A stretch of DNA of 64,000 nucleotides from Streptomyces sp. WM4235 (GCF_001279725.1 NZ_LGDE01000001.1:124001-188000), one strand, 5' to 3'; shown: positions 10,607-19,953, numbered from the stretch's first letter. Made by a program: numbers and translations. Notes: generated from the letters alone by a model not told the origin.

Positions 10607-11325
10607 ACGACCGGTTGCACTGCGCCGACTCCGGGGAGGCGGCGGACCTCGCCGCCTTCCTGGGCCGGCTGGTGCACTACGACCGCGCCGCCGCCGTCCG
10701 CCTTCAGGCGCGGGCGGGCGGCGGCGCGCTCGCCGTTTTCGGGCGGCCGCCCTCCTTCGAGGTACTGGCCGTCCGCACCGTGCGCCTCGCCGCGCCCGTC
10801 GGGACGCCCCTGGACCTGACGGTGTCCGCCGGTGAGCTGCTGGAATCGGTGGACGAGGGCGCCGCGAGCATCGTCGTGCCCGGCCCGGTCACCGGGCCGC
10901 CCTGGGCGGGCGTACTGCCTCCGCGCGGCGGCTGGGAGCCGGTGGCGGGCCTGCCGAGCCCCGAGGCGATGCGGGCCGTCGTGGCGGGCGCCGTCGCCGA
11001 GTTCCGGGCCCGGGACGAGGCCCTGCCCCCGCAGCACCGGACCCGATCCGAGCGCGACCGCATCGGCCGCGAGATCTGGTCCCGCACGCTGGGTGACACC
11101 GAACTTCCGCTGCGCGCCGTGCACGCCGCACAGTCCCTGGGCTTCCTGCGGCCGGTACGGGCCTCCGTGCCCGCCGGCCCCACCGGGCCGCCCGCGACCC
11201 CCGCACCGGTGGCGCTGCTGGCATCCGGGGGCTGGCTGCGGCTGCGCACCCCCTACGGGTCCGTCGCCATGCGCCGCCCCGGCGGGACCGGGGGCCTCGG
11301 CGCCCTGCTGGTCCGGCCCGTCTGA
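10603..11325 (+). CDS. hypothetical protein coupled to thioesterase
   Basis: A 240-aa cytoplasmic protein that I do not recognise. It has no signal peptide, membrane segment or catalytic motif that I can see; the composition is Ala/Gly/Arg-rich. The ATGA overlap with the thioesterase implies translational coupling and a linked function. It ends before a convergent haemoglobin gene. It is real by codon use (strong GC3 and the correct continuation of the operon). Confidence 0.75.
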   Translation: MNDRLHCADSGEAADLAAFLGRLVHYDRAAAVRLQARAGGGALAVFGRPPSFEVLAVRTVRLAAPVGTPLDLTVSAGELLESVDEGAASIVVPGPVTGPPWAGVLPPRGGWEPVAGLPSPEAMRAVVAGAVAEFRARDEALPPQHRTRSERDRIGREIWSRTLGDTELPLRAVHAAQSLGFLRPVRASVPAGPTGPPATPAPVALLASGGWLRLRTPYGSVAMRRPGGTGGLGALLVRPV

Positions 11326-11382
11326 CGACGCCGCACGGGTTCCGTTCGGCCTTCCGCCTCACGGTCGCGCGTCGCGTCCTTT

Positions 11383-11452
11383 GCCGCCGCACCGTCCCCG
11401 GCCGACCTCCGGCGTCGTTGCGCCGCCGCACCGTCCCCGCCGACGTCCGGCG
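11383..11452. repeat. imperfect direct repeat, two copies
   Basis: The 17-mer GCCGCCGCACCGTCCCC occurs at 11383-11399 and 11422-11438. Both copies continue into a similar GCCGACNTCCGGCG, so the unit is about 31 bases. It lies between convergent genes; function unknown. Confidence 0.6.
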
Positions 11453-11473
11453 GGGTGCGTTCCGTCGGCCGCC

Positions 11474-11878
11474 TCAGCCCGCCGTGTTGATCATCGATGC
11501 GGCCGCGTACGTCAGGTACCGCCACAGCCGCGCCTCGTGCTCCGGCGCCAGGCCCAGCTCGTCCACCGCGACCCGCATGTGCCCCAGCCACGCGTCGTGC
11601 GCGGCCGCGTCCACCTGGAACGGCGCGTGCCGCATCCGCAGGCGCGGATGGCCGCGGTTCTCGCTGTAGGTGTTCGGACCGCCCCAGTACTGCATGAGGA
11701 ACAGCGCGAACCGTTCCTCGGCCGGCCCCAGGTCCTCCTCCGGGTACATCGGGCGCAGCAGCGGGTCTTCCGCGACACCCTGGTAGAACCGGTGGACCAG
11801 GCGGCGGAAGGTGGCCTCGCCGCCCACCAGCTCGTAGAAGGTCTGCTCCTGGACCGTGCCCTGCGGATCGTCATTCAC
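11474..11878 (-). CDS. glbO: group II truncated haemoglobin
   Basis: A 134-aa 2-on-2 haemoglobin. Visible haem-pocket residues are Tyr at B10 (HRFYQG), the proximal His (RMRHAPF) and the Trp (DAWLGHM) characteristic of group II (HbO). Such proteins bind O2 or NO and act in oxygen handling or detoxification. GTG start at 11878; the length fits the family. It is divergent from a methyltransferase gene across 147 bases. Confidence 0.9.
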   Translation of the reverse strand: MNDDPQGTVQEQTFYELVGGEATFRRLVHRFYQGVAEDPLLRPMYPEEDLGPAEERFALFLMQYWGGPNTYSENRGHPRLRMRHAPFQVDAAAHDAWLGHMRVAVDELGLAPEHEARLWRYLTYAAASMINTAG

Positions 11879-12025
11879 CTGACCATCGTCTCAGACGCCC
11901 GGACCGAGGACCGGGGTCCCAGGACCCTCCCCGCAAGCACGGCACCCCGCTCGCCACGCCGCGACGCGCGGGAACACGCCCGACCACCGTTGGCCTTCGC
12001 CCCCGCCGGGCAGCACAGTGGAGAC

Positions 12026-13015
12026 ATGGGCGCAGATGCCGAAGCACGCGACCTGCGCGAGACCGCGCACGCGGCCCAGGTCAAGGAGCTGATCGCGGCC
12101 GGGGCCCTGGACGACCCCGACTGGCGGGCGGCCTTCGCCGCGGTGCCCCGGCACGTCTTCGTCCCGTACTTCTGGACCGGTCGTGGAGCCGGACACGAGC
12201 GCCTCTGGGCCGAGGACCCGGACCCGGGGCGGCGCGCCCGCTGGCTGCGCGGCGTGTACACGGACACCCCGCTCGCCACCCGGCTGCGCGACGGCGAGCT
12301 GGTGTCCTCCAGCAGCCAGCCCTCCCTGATGGCGAGGATGCTGGAGGCGCTGGAGGTCCGCGACGGGAACAACGTGCTGGAGATCGGCGCGGGCACCGGC
12401 TACAACGCGGCCCTGCTCTGCCACCGGCTCGGCGAGGAACTGGTCACCACGGTGGACCTGGACGAGGAGATCACCGAGTCGGCGCGCGCCCACCTGGCGC
12501 GGCTCGGCCTGCACCCGACCGTCGTCACCGGCGACGGGGCGCGCGGCTGCCCCTCCCGCGCCCCCTTCGACCGGATCCTGGTCACCTGCACGCTGCCGCT
12601 GATCCCGCACACCTGGCCGGCCCAGTGCCGGCCCGGGGCGCGCATCCTGGCGCCGCTGTCGACCGGGCTGATCGCGCTCACCGTCCGGGACGCGGACTTC
12701 GCGGAGGGCCGGTTCCTGCACACCTCGGCGTACTTCGTGCCGCTGCGCGGGGCGGGCGCGGCCCCGCACGCCCCCTCAGTGCCCCGTCACGGACTCCCGT
12801 ACGAGCTGGTGGACAACGAGCGCCTCCAGTTCCTGCTGATCCTGACCGAGGGCGTCCTGCACCCCCGGGAGGCCCTTGACCTGTGGCGCCGCGAGGGCCG
12901 CCCGGCGCGCGAGCGGTTCGGCGTCACGCTCACCCCGGAAGGACAGTGGTCGTGGCTCGACGACCCCCAGGGCCCGTACGTGTGGCCGCTGGGGGAGGTC
13001 GGGACGACCGCCTAA
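12026..13015 (+). CDS. PCMT-like SAM-dependent methyltransferase
   Basis: A 329-aa protein of the protein-L-isoaspartate O-methyltransferase superfamily. An N-terminal region contains VPRHVFVP (typical of PCMT) and SSSSQPSLMA. SAM motif I is VLEIGAGTGYNA, with the acidic VDLDEE after it. The C-terminal extension of about 110 aa is longer than in the classical repair enzyme, so the substrate may be different (actinobacterial relatives include peptide-modifying enzymes). ATG start at 12026 with a GTGGAG ribosome binding site. Its stop overlaps the convergent FHA gene by 4 bases. Confidence 0.82.
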   Translation: MGADAEARDLRETAHAAQVKELIAAGALDDPDWRAAFAAVPRHVFVPYFWTGRGAGHERLWAEDPDPGRRARWLRGVYTDTPLATRLRDGELVSSSSQPSLMARMLEALEVRDGNNVLEIGAGTGYNAALLCHRLGEELVTTVDLDEEITESARAHLARLGLHPTVVTGDGARGCPSRAPFDRILVTCTLPLIPHTWPAQCRPGARILAPLSTGLIALTVRDADFAEGRFLHTSAYFVPLRGAGAAPHAPSVPRHGLPYELVDNERLQFLLILTEGVLHPREALDLWRREGRPARERFGVTLTPEGQWSWLDDPQGPYVWPLGEVGTTA

Positions 13016-14190
13016 CCCCGACGGACGGTGATCGTGGTCCAGGCGCCGACGTGGACCTGGTCGCCGTCGCCGAGGGGGATCGGGACGTACGGCTGGATCG
13101 GTTCCTCACCGCCGTTGATGGTGGTGCCGTTGGTGGAGTTCTGGTCCACCACCGCCCAGCTCCCGTCGGGCTGCTGGACGAGCACCGCGTGCTGGTGGGA
13201 GACGCCCGGGTCCTCGGGGGGCACCGAGAGGTCGATGTCCGGGGACTCGCCCGAGGAGGCGCGCCGCCGGCCGATGGTGATCTGACCGCCGGAGAGCGCG
13301 AGGTGCTGCTCGGGCGAGTACGCGGGCATGTTCAACCCGGCCGCCTCGGGGCCGCTGCGCCGCATCATCGCCAGGAAGTACGAGCGGTCGGGACCGACCG
13401 TCGCGCTCCAGGCACCGTTGCCGAGGGACGGGGCCTGACCCTGGGACCCGTAGTGCTGCTGTTGCTGGTGCTGCTGTGCTTGATGCTGCGGGACCTGCTG
13501 TTGCTGTTGCTGATGCTGCGAGTGCTGCTGGTACTCCTGCTGCGCATGCTGCCCCTGCGACTGCTGCGCATGCTGCGACTGCTGTGCCTGCGGAGACTGC
13601 TGGTACTCCTGCTGCTGCGGCGGAGGCTGCTGCTGATAGTGCGGCTGCTGGTACTCCTGCTGGAGGGGTTGCTGCACGGGCTGCTGTCGGTGCGACTGCT
13701 GCTGGTGCGAGGGCTGTTGGTGTCCCTGCTGCCCGTGTGCCTGCTGCCCGTGTGAGGGAGGCGGCAGCAGCCAGTCGTCCTCGCGCTGGAGCGGCTCGGC
13801 CGGTCGGTTGACCCGGGACGGCCGCGAGCCCTGGTAGTCGAAGTGGTCCTGCGAGAAGGCCGGCGGGGCCTGCGGCGGCGGGGGCGGCGGGGTGCCCACG
13901 CTCCCGGTGCCCGCGGCCGGGCCCGTCTCCTGGGCGAGCGGCGTGTACGAAGTCGCCGAACGCGTCAGGAAGTTGTACCGGCACTCCTCGCAGAACGGGG
14001 CCATGGCCTCGCGCGGGGTCCGACACTGCGGGCACAGCTCCGCCTGCGCGGTCGGCTCACCGGCCGTTGGAGGGTAGCCGTAGCCGTAGGAAGGCGCCGC
14101 GGGGGCGCTCGTGGCGGCAGCCATGCGGTGGCCGCAGACCTCGCACCAGTCCTCGGAGGCGGACTGGTGCCCGTTCGGGCAGGTCGGCAT
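13012..14190 (-). CDS. FHA-domain protein with zinc ribbons and Gln-rich linker
   Basis: Predicted phosphothreonine-binding reader of 392 aa. Two Cys4 zinc ribbons open the protein (CPNGH..CEVCG, then CPQC..CEECR). A very Gln/His-rich linker follows (about residues 150-250), then an FHA domain with IGRR, the Ser-His pair of GVSHQHAVL and NSTNGT. The Arg of IGRR and the Ser of GVSH are phosphopeptide-binding residues in the family. I prefer ATG 14190 because AGAAGGGGGAAG sits before it; an ATG at 14220 is in frame but poorly spaced. It is the last gene of the PknG operon, so it may read or be a substrate of the kinase. No GarA-type ETTS phosphorylation motif is seen. Confidence 0.85.
   Translation of the reverse strand: MPTCPNGHQSASEDWCEVCGHRMAAATSAPAAPSYGYGYPPTAGEPTAQAELCPQCRTPREAMAPFCEECRYNFLTRSATSYTPLAQETGPAAGTGSVGTPPPPPPQAPPAFSQDHFDYQGSRPSRVNRPAEPLQREDDWLLPPPSHGQQAHGQQGHQQPSHQQQSHRQQPVQQPLQQEYQQPHYQQQPPPQQQEYQQSPQAQQSQHAQQSQGQHAQQEYQQHSQHQQQQQQVPQHQAQQHQQQQHYGSQGQAPSLGNGAWSATVGPDRSYFLAMMRRSGPEAAGLNMPAYSPEQHLALSGGQITIGRRRASSGESPDIDLSVPPEDPGVSHQHAVLVQQPDGSWAVVDQNSTNGTTINGGEEPIQPYVPIPLGDGDQVHVGAWTTITVRRG
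13452..13756 (-). repeat. CAG/CAA-rich glutamine tract inside FHA gene
   Basis: Low-complexity segment made mostly of Gln codons (CAG over CAA) mixed with His and Pro on the minus strand. It encodes the flexible linker between the zinc ribbons and the FHA domain. It makes long spurious Leu-rich ORFs on the other strand. Confidence 0.85.
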
Positions 14191-14236
14191 GGCTACGCTT
14201 CCCCCTTCTCCCTGCGTCATCGCCGCAGGTCTCTTC

Positions 14237-15565
14237 TCAGGTCTTCTTCACTCGGACGGTCTGCGTCGAACGCGTTTCAAGGGTCATCTCGTCGGCATCG
14301 GCGACCTTCGCTTTCAGCCGCACAGTACCTGCCGCCGCGTCCACGACATCCACCACCTTCGCCAGCAGTTTGGCAGTGTCCGCGTTGCCGGACGCGCTCG
14401 CCAGTTGTACCGCGCGTCCGAGTTTGGCCGTCGCACCATCGACATCACCCAGTTTGCGCGCTTCCAAACCTTGTTGGATGGCCTGGGCCAGCTCCGCCTG
14501 CCCGGTGTAGTGCGCCACCTGCGGACTGATCGCCGTGGAAGCGACGAGGTCGTCGGTCCACACCGCCCGCACCAGACCCTGGGCGAGGACGGTCGGCGCC
14601 CCGCCCGCCGTGTCCGGCACGATCAGCGTCGCGCGGGCCGCCAGCATCTCCTGCCCGATGGCCGCCCCCGGGACCCGGACGCACACGTGGTACTCGCGGG
14701 ACTCGTCGCCCCACGAACCCGTCGGGTAGTCCCCGGCCCGCGGGCCGGCCTCGGTGCGGCGGTCGGTCAGGTCCTGGACGGTCGGCGCGACCTGCTTCAC
14801 GTACTGGATCTCCACGCCGACCGGGGTCCACAGGCGCAGGGCGACGTCCGCGACCTCCTTGCCCATGACGTTCTCCATCATGCGCGTGAAGTCCTCGGTG
14901 AGGTGCGCGGGATCGGCGACGATGTCGGCGCTGCCGAGCAGCGCGCTCGCGATGCCGGTCACCTCCTTCACCTCCCAGTCGGTGCCCACACCGCGCGCGT
15001 CGCAGGTGAAGCGGCCCGCGCAGGCTTCGAGGGTGGCGCGCAACACGGCCGGTTCCTCGTGCTCGTTGCGCCCGTCGGTGAGCAGGATCCCGTGCCGGAT
15101 CGTGGCCGGGGACTGCCGCAGCAGCCCGTCGGCCAGCCGCAGCCAGGTCCCGATGGCGGTGCCGCCGCCCGAACCGAGGCCGCGCAGGGACTCCTTGGCC
15201 TGTGCGCGGGTCACCGCGTCGGCCGTGGCCAGCCGGCCCTGACCGGGATAGACCTCCTTGGCCACGTGCGTGCCGGCGATCACCGCGAAGCTGGTGCCGT
15301 CGCGCAGGGTGTCGATCGCGGCGGCCGTGGCCTCGCGGGCACCGCGCATCTTGTCCGGCGGGTACTCCATGGACCCGGAACAGTCCACCATGATCACGAC
15401 CGCGGCCCCGCCGGGAGCGGGGACGGCGGCCCGGGTGGCGGTGGCCCCGCCGCTGGAGGTGACCGTGACGATGGCGTGGACGTCGCGGCCGCCCTCGGGA
15501 AGGAACTCGTTCTGGTACACCTCCACGCTGAAGCGCGGGGCGCTCGGCTTGGCGAAGTTCGCCAT
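14237..15565 (-). CDS. von Willebrand factor A (vWA) domain protein
   Basis: A 442-aa protein with a vWA domain at about residues 40-240. The metal-ion (MIDAS) motif DCSGS is intact, with GSGGGTAIGTWL supplying the downstream Thr and a later LTDGRNEH Asp. There is no signal peptide, so it should act in the cytoplasm. The C-terminal third is helical. ATG start at 15565 with a GAGGGAG ribosome binding site. It sits between PP2C and FHA genes in the PknG operon, 32 bases after the phosphatase, which suggests a scaffold or metal-dependent adaptor. No enzymatic role is seen. Confidence 0.87.
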   Translation of the reverse strand: MANFAKPSAPRFSVEVYQNEFLPEGGRDVHAIVTVTSSGGATATRAAVPAPGGAAVVIMVDCSGSMEYPPDKMRGAREATAAAIDTLRDGTSFAVIAGTHVAKEVYPGQGRLATADAVTRAQAKESLRGLGSGGGTAIGTWLRLADGLLRQSPATIRHGILLTDGRNEHEEPAVLRATLEACAGRFTCDARGVGTDWEVKEVTGIASALLGSADIVADPAHLTEDFTRMMENVMGKEVADVALRLWTPVGVEIQYVKQVAPTVQDLTDRRTEAGPRAGDYPTGSWGDESREYHVCVRVPGAAIGQEMLAARATLIVPDTAGGAPTVLAQGLVRAVWTDDLVASTAISPQVAHYTGQAELAQAIQQGLEARKLGDVDGATAKLGRAVQLASASGNADTAKLLAKVVDVVDAAAGTVRLKAKVADADEMTLETRSTQTVRVKKT

Positions 15566-15597
15566 CGATGGGACTCCCTCGGAGGATCGGTCGAAGA

Positions 15598-17178
15598 TCA
15601 GGCCTGGGCGCGCGGATCCGCTTCCGCTTGCGGTTCCGGTCGTGCCGCCGGCGGTGCGTCCGGCAGGGCCGAGAACGGCACGACGGCCACGGTGACGTTG
15701 TCGTGGCCACCCCCGTCGAGGGCGTGCCCGACCAGTACCTGCGCGCTGTGCAGCGGCCGGACCGCCGCGTCCCGCGGCAGGATCCTGGCCAGATCCCTGG
15801 CGGACTCGGCGTAGTTCCACAGCCCGTCGGTGCAGACCACGACCACACCCGGGTGGTCGGGCTTGAAACTGGCGGTGTGCGGTTCGAGGTCGTACGCGTC
15901 GGCGCCGAGCCAGCCGGTGATGGCGTGGGCCCGGGCGTCGGCGTACGCCTCGGCCTCGCCCATCAGGCCGGCCGCGACCATCTGGGCCGCCCAGGAGTCG
16001 TCCTCGGTGAGCCGCCGGGGAAGCGCGGCCCGGTCGTCGGGAACCCAGTACGCGCGGCTGTCCCCGACCCAGCCGATGGTGAGCAACCCACCGCTGACCA
16101 CGGCGCCGACCAGGGTGCAGGCCGGGGCGTTCTGGGCGCCGGGCACCTCCGGGGCCAGTGCGTTCACCGCGGCGGCCGCCGCCAGGATCGCCTCGTGCAT
16201 GGCCTCCACGGGGTGCGCGCCCCGGGGGAGAGCCTCCAACAGCGCCTCGTTGGCGGCGCCGGCGGCGGCGGCCGAGGCCTCGTCGGGACGGCTGGCGGAG
16301 GAGACGCCGTCACAGACGATCGCCACGGTGGCCGCGGAACCGTCGGGAAGGGCCGTCGCGGCCACCGCGAAGGAGTCCTCGTTGCGGTGGTGGCGCAGCC
16401 CGCGGTCGCTGACCGCGGCGACGCTGCCGAGCTCCTCCTCCAGGTGGTCGCGCTCGCGGGGCTGGGCGTGGCCGCAGTGCTCGCAGTACCCGTCGGTGTC
16501 CACCCGGCCGGCGCGGCAGGCCACGCAGGTCTTGCCGGCGTCGCCACCGGCGGGGCTCGCGGGAGCGCCCGCGCTTACGGGAGCGGCGGGCGCCGGGACG
16601 GGCGGGTCGTACCGCTCGCCCGCGTCGCCGAAGCCGTGCGGGGCGGGACCGGCCGGCGCCTCGTGGGCCCGGTCGGATCCGTCGACCGGGTGCCCGGCCG
16701 GGGGCTCGGGGTGCCCGGACGGCGGTTCGGCGGCCCCCCAGGGAGCGCCCTCGGGGGGCGCGGCGGCGGCGCCGTACGACGCGCCGCGGCCGTCCGAAGG
16801 GCCCTGCGCGGCGGCGTGGCTCGGCTGTTGCTCCGGGGACGAGCCGTACGCGGTCCCAACCGGGCCCCACGGTGCGTCGGGAGTCGACCGAGCCGGTGCG
16901 CCGGTCCAGCCGGCCGGGTCCCCGACGAGGGTCGGGGCGGCGCCCGCGACGCTGCCCCAGCCCGGTGCGGGCGCGCCGGCCGGATACCCGGTGGCGCCGC
17001 GACCCGCACCGGCGTTGCCCGGTGGCGCGGGTTCGGGCGCGGTGATCGGGAGGGTCGGGTCGGGATCCGCAGACGCGGTTGGGGAAGAGAGGGCGTATCC
17101 GCACACGCCGCAGAAACGGTCCCCCTCTTCCAGGGGCTCAGCGCAGCTGGGGCAGCCCGACGGCCGATGCATCGACAT
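15598..17178 (-). CDS. PP2C-family Ser/Thr phosphatase with zinc ribbons
   Basis: Metal-dependent phosphatase of 526 aa. Its N-terminus has a Cys4 ribbon (CPSC..CGVCG), then about 180 residues of Pro/Gly/Ala-rich linker, then a second ribbon (CVAC..CEHCG). The PP2C domain (about 250-500) shows DRGLRHHRNEDSF, VCDGVSSA, GWVGDSRAYW and CTDGLWNY, which together give the metal-binding Asp residues. It should reverse phosphorylation by the PknG-type kinase encoded just upstream. The kinase stop is 3 bases before ATG 17178, so they are coupled; an ATG at 17172 is an alternative. The window's only PP2C gene. Confidence 0.9.
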   Translation of the reverse strand: MSMHRPSGCPSCAEPLEEGDRFCGVCGYALSSPTASADPDPTLPITAPEPAPPGNAGAGRGATGYPAGAPAPGWGSVAGAAPTLVGDPAGWTGAPARSTPDAPWGPVGTAYGSSPEQQPSHAAAQGPSDGRGASYGAAAAPPEGAPWGAAEPPSGHPEPPAGHPVDGSDRAHEAPAGPAPHGFGDAGERYDPPVPAPAAPVSAGAPASPAGGDAGKTCVACRAGRVDTDGYCEHCGHAQPRERDHLEEELGSVAAVSDRGLRHHRNEDSFAVAATALPDGSAATVAIVCDGVSSASRPDEASAAAAGAANEALLEALPRGAHPVEAMHEAILAAAAAVNALAPEVPGAQNAPACTLVGAVVSGGLLTIGWVGDSRAYWVPDDRAALPRRLTEDDSWAAQMVAAGLMGEAEAYADARAHAITGWLGADAYDLEPHTASFKPDHPGVVVVCTDGLWNYAESARDLARILPRDAAVRPLHSAQVLVGHALDGGGHDNVTVAVVPFSALPDAPPAARPEPQAEADPRAQA

Positions 17179-17181
17179 CAA

Positions 17182-19953
17182 TCACACCCACGTCCGGGGA
17201 CGGAAACGGTTTGCCCGCTCCACCAGTTCGATCCTCTCCTCGCCCCGCTGCGCCAGCCGAGCGAGGACGCGGTACGAGCGCTCCAAGCCGAAGCGCAGCC
17301 CCCGCTCGTCCAGTTGACTGCCGAGCAACGAGGTCCGACCGGGGTCTGCACCCCGGCCACCCGACAGTACCCAGTCCAGCGCCGACCCCAGAACCTCGGT
17401 CGACAGCCGTTCGTGCCGTTCGGCGTCGAGCCCGAACCGCGCCAACGCCTCGACCTGCGCGGCAGCCGCCGTCAGGTCGGGCAGCAGTGCCTCCTCAGGG
17501 GAGCGGTCGCGCAGGCGTGCCCGTACGGCCGCCACCCGGGCGGCGGTGTGGTGGATCGACGCCTCCGGCACCGATTCGAGGGTGCGTACGGCCCCGGCCC
17601 GGTCGCCGGCGGCCAACTGGACCCGGGCCAACCCGAAGGCCGCGCTGACGAAACCGGGATCGGTGATCCACACCAGCCGGTAGTACTCGGCGGCGTTGTC
17701 CAACTGGCCCAGGACCTCCGCGCACAGGCCCAGCGCCAGCTTCGGCGCCGGCTCGCCCGGAAAGGCGTCGTAGATCGCGTCGAAGGACAGGGCGGCCGTC
17801 TCGTCGTCCCCGATCGCCAGCGAGGCGATGCCGCGCGTCCACACCACCCGCCAGTCGTCCGGATGTCGCACTTCCAGTTCGAGCAGGGCCTGTCCGGCCA
17901 CGGCCAACTCGCCCAGTTCGAGCCGGGCCCGCAGCTCTCGCAGCCGCAGCTCGGCCGAGTCGGCGGGCGCCGCACCCAGCGCGCCGAGCAGGTCGGCGGG
18001 AGCGGAGGCGAGCAGGCCGGTCAGGAACCCGGCGTTGGGGTCGGCCGGATCCACCAACGGCACCGGCAGGGCCAGCGCCGCGCTCCGGGCGTCCAGGATC
18101 GCGAGGCCGATGCCGGCGTGCAGCGGCCCGTGGGCCTGCCGGGGCACCGGCGCGGACAGGAGGGTCGGGCCCGGGGCGGGCGCGACCGGGGCGACCGCCT
18201 GCCGGGGCAGGAGCGGCGCCCCGGCCGACACGTGCGTGGCGGTGGTCCTCAGGACGGCCGCCGGGGCCGCCGCGGGCGCGCCCCCGGCGAACACGGACGC
18301 CACCGGCCCGGACCCCGTCGGTACCGGGCCCGTCGGCGCGGGCACCGGCGCGGGCGGGACGGCGACGACCGGCGCCGGCGCGGTCCGCCCGGATCGCCCG
18401 TGTCGGCCCTTCGGCGCGGTGGAGCGCGCCCCCAGCCGGGACGCCTCCGCCCCCGCCTCATCGGCGAACAACCGGTTGTCGGGGACGTGCAGTTCCGGCC
18501 CGAACAGGGTGGACAACTGCGGCCGGGGCTTGCCCGTCTGCAGCGCCACGACCTCGCGCAGCACCCCGGTCAGCTGGTCGGCCATCTCCTGCGCGGAGGC
18601 GAACCGCCGCCCGGGGTCGGGGTCGGTGGCCCGTACCAGCAGCCGGTAGAAGGACTCGTACCGCCCGAAGACCTCGATGTGCTCGGGATCGGGCAGGGAG
18701 TCCACGAACACGTTCGTGTAGCCCTGGAAGTCGAAGGTCAGCACGGCCAGCGTGCGCGCCACCGTGTACAGGTCGGAGGCCACCGACGGGCCCGTCTCCG
18801 CGACCTCCGGGGCCTGGTAGCCCACCGTGCCGTAGATGGCCGACTCGTCGTCGTCCATCCGGCGGACCGCGCCCATGTCGATGAGCTTCAGCTGGTCCTG
18901 CTGCTGGATCGCGTTGTCGACCTTGAAGTCGCAGTACAGGAGGTTCCTGCTGTGCAGGTGGCCGAGCGCCTCCAGCGCCTCGATCCCGTACGCGCAGGCC
19001 TGTTCCACCGGCAGCGGATCGCGTCTGCCGTCCGGCCGGCGGCGCTCGTTGGCGATCTCCTTCAGCGACTTGCCGCCGACGTACTCCATGACGATGTACC
19101 CGTCCAGCGAACCCGTCCGCTGGTCCAGGTGCTCCACGAAGTTGTAGATCCGCACGATGTTGGAGTGCTCGATCTCCGCGAGGAAGCGCCGCTCGGAGAT
19201 CGCCGCCTCCATCGCGTCCTGGTCGCCGGTGTCCAGCAGGCCCTTGAGGACGACCCAGCGGTCCGAGACCGCCCGGTCCACCGCCAGGTACACCCAACCC
19301 AGCCCGCCGTGGGCGAGGCAGCCCGCGACCTCGTACTGGCCGCGCACCACGTCGCCGGCGCGCAGCTTGGGCACGAAGGAGTACGGGTGCCCGCACTTGG
19401 TGCAGAACCCTTCCGTCCGGCCCGGCCGCTCGCCGCGCGCCCGGCCCACCGGGGCCCCGCAGTCCGAGCGCGAGCAGAACCGCTTGCGCTCCGGGACCTC
19501 CGGGTTCTCCAGCACCGCCGCCGAGGGATCCGGACGGGGCACCTCCGGTACGTTCACCAGCCCGGCCCCGAGCCGGCCGCGCCCCGAGACCGAGGGCGCC
19601 GAGCCCGAACTGCGCACCGACACCGAGCGGGCGGAGGCGGCCCCCGACAGGGACCGCGACAGCCGCCCGGACACCGAACGCCGCGAGGAGGAGGACCGGG
19701 AGGACCGTGAGGAGCGCGCGGAGGCCGAGGAGCCCGAACGCTCCGAGCCCCGAGAGCCCGCGGAGCCCCGGGAGTCACCGTGGCGCGCCGCGCTCGTCAT
19801 CCCCGTCGGCGGCGAGACCAGCTCCTCCGCACCCGCCGCGACGGAGCCGATCGGCGCCAGCCCGCAGGTGTCGCAGTACAGCTCGCCGCCACCCATGTCC
19901 TCGTACGTCCCCGGGCAGCCGGGGCGACCGCACGCGGTTCCGCTCGGGCTCAT
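17182..19953 (-). CDS. pknG: serine/threonine protein kinase PknG
   Basis: Soluble eukaryotic-like kinase of 923 aa. Order: zinc ribbon (CGRPGC..CDTC), Arg/Ser-rich low-complexity stretch (about 50-125), second Cys4 site (FCSRSDC..CTKCGH, the rubredoxin-like region of PknG), kinase domain (about 200-470), then TPR-like helices to the end. Kinase motifs are AHGGLGWVYLA, the Lys of VVLKG, catalytic YCDFKVDN in place of HRD, and IDMGAV in place of DFG; PknG of mycobacteria is similarly non-canonical. Known PknG controls central nitrogen and carbon metabolism by phosphorylating an FHA protein. The start ATG overlaps the previous stop (ATGA). The binding protein and sensor lie upstream in the same operon. 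Confidence 0.95.
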   Translation of the reverse strand: MSPSGTACGRPGCPGTYEDMGGGELYCDTCGLAPIGSVAAGAEELVSPPTGMTSAARHGDSRGSAGSRGSERSGSSASARSSRSSRSSSSRRSVSGRLSRSLSGAASARSVSVRSSGSAPSVSGRGRLGAGLVNVPEVPRPDPSAAVLENPEVPERKRFCSRSDCGAPVGRARGERPGRTEGFCTKCGHPYSFVPKLRAGDVVRGQYEVAGCLAHGGLGWVYLAVDRAVSDRWVVLKGLLDTGDQDAMEAAISERRFLAEIEHSNIVRIYNFVEHLDQRTGSLDGYIVMEYVGGKSLKEIANERRRPDGRRDPLPVEQACAYGIEALEALGHLHSRNLLYCDFKVDNAIQQQDQLKLIDMGAVRRMDDDESAIYGTVGYQAPEVAETGPSVASDLYTVARTLAVLTFDFQGYTNVFVDSLPDPEHIEVFGRYESFYRLLVRATDPDPGRRFASAQEMADQLTGVLREVVALQTGKPRPQLSTLFGPELHVPDNRLFADEAGAEASRLGARSTAPKGRHGRSGRTAPAPVVAVPPAPVPAPTGPVPTGSGPVASVFAGGAPAAAPAAVLRTTATHVSAGAPLLPRQAVAPVAPAPGPTLLSAPVPRQAHGPLHAGIGLAILDARSAALALPVPLVDPADPNAGFLTGLLASAPADLLGALGAAPADSAELRLRELRARLELGELAVAGQALLELEVRHPDDWRVVWTRGIASLAIGDDETAALSFDAIYDAFPGEPAPKLALGLCAEVLGQLDNAAEYYRLVWITDPGFVSAAFGLARVQLAAGDRAGAVRTLESVPEASIHHTAARVAAVRARLRDRSPEEALLPDLTAAAAQVEALARFGLDAERHERLSTEVLGSALDWVLSGGRGADPGRTSLLGSQLDERGLRFGLERSYRVLARLAQRGEERIELVERANRFRPRTWV

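Noticed and set aside
13440..13755. Leu-rich membrane-like plus-strand frame
   Set aside because: It is the opposite strand of the Gln-codon tract in the FHA gene; CAG reads as CTG on the other strand.
15568..19710. Open frame of 1380 codons on the plus strand
   Set aside because: It lies opposite pknG and the PP2C gene. Its translation is low-complexity Gly/Arg/Gln without domains, as expected from GC-rich antisense frames.
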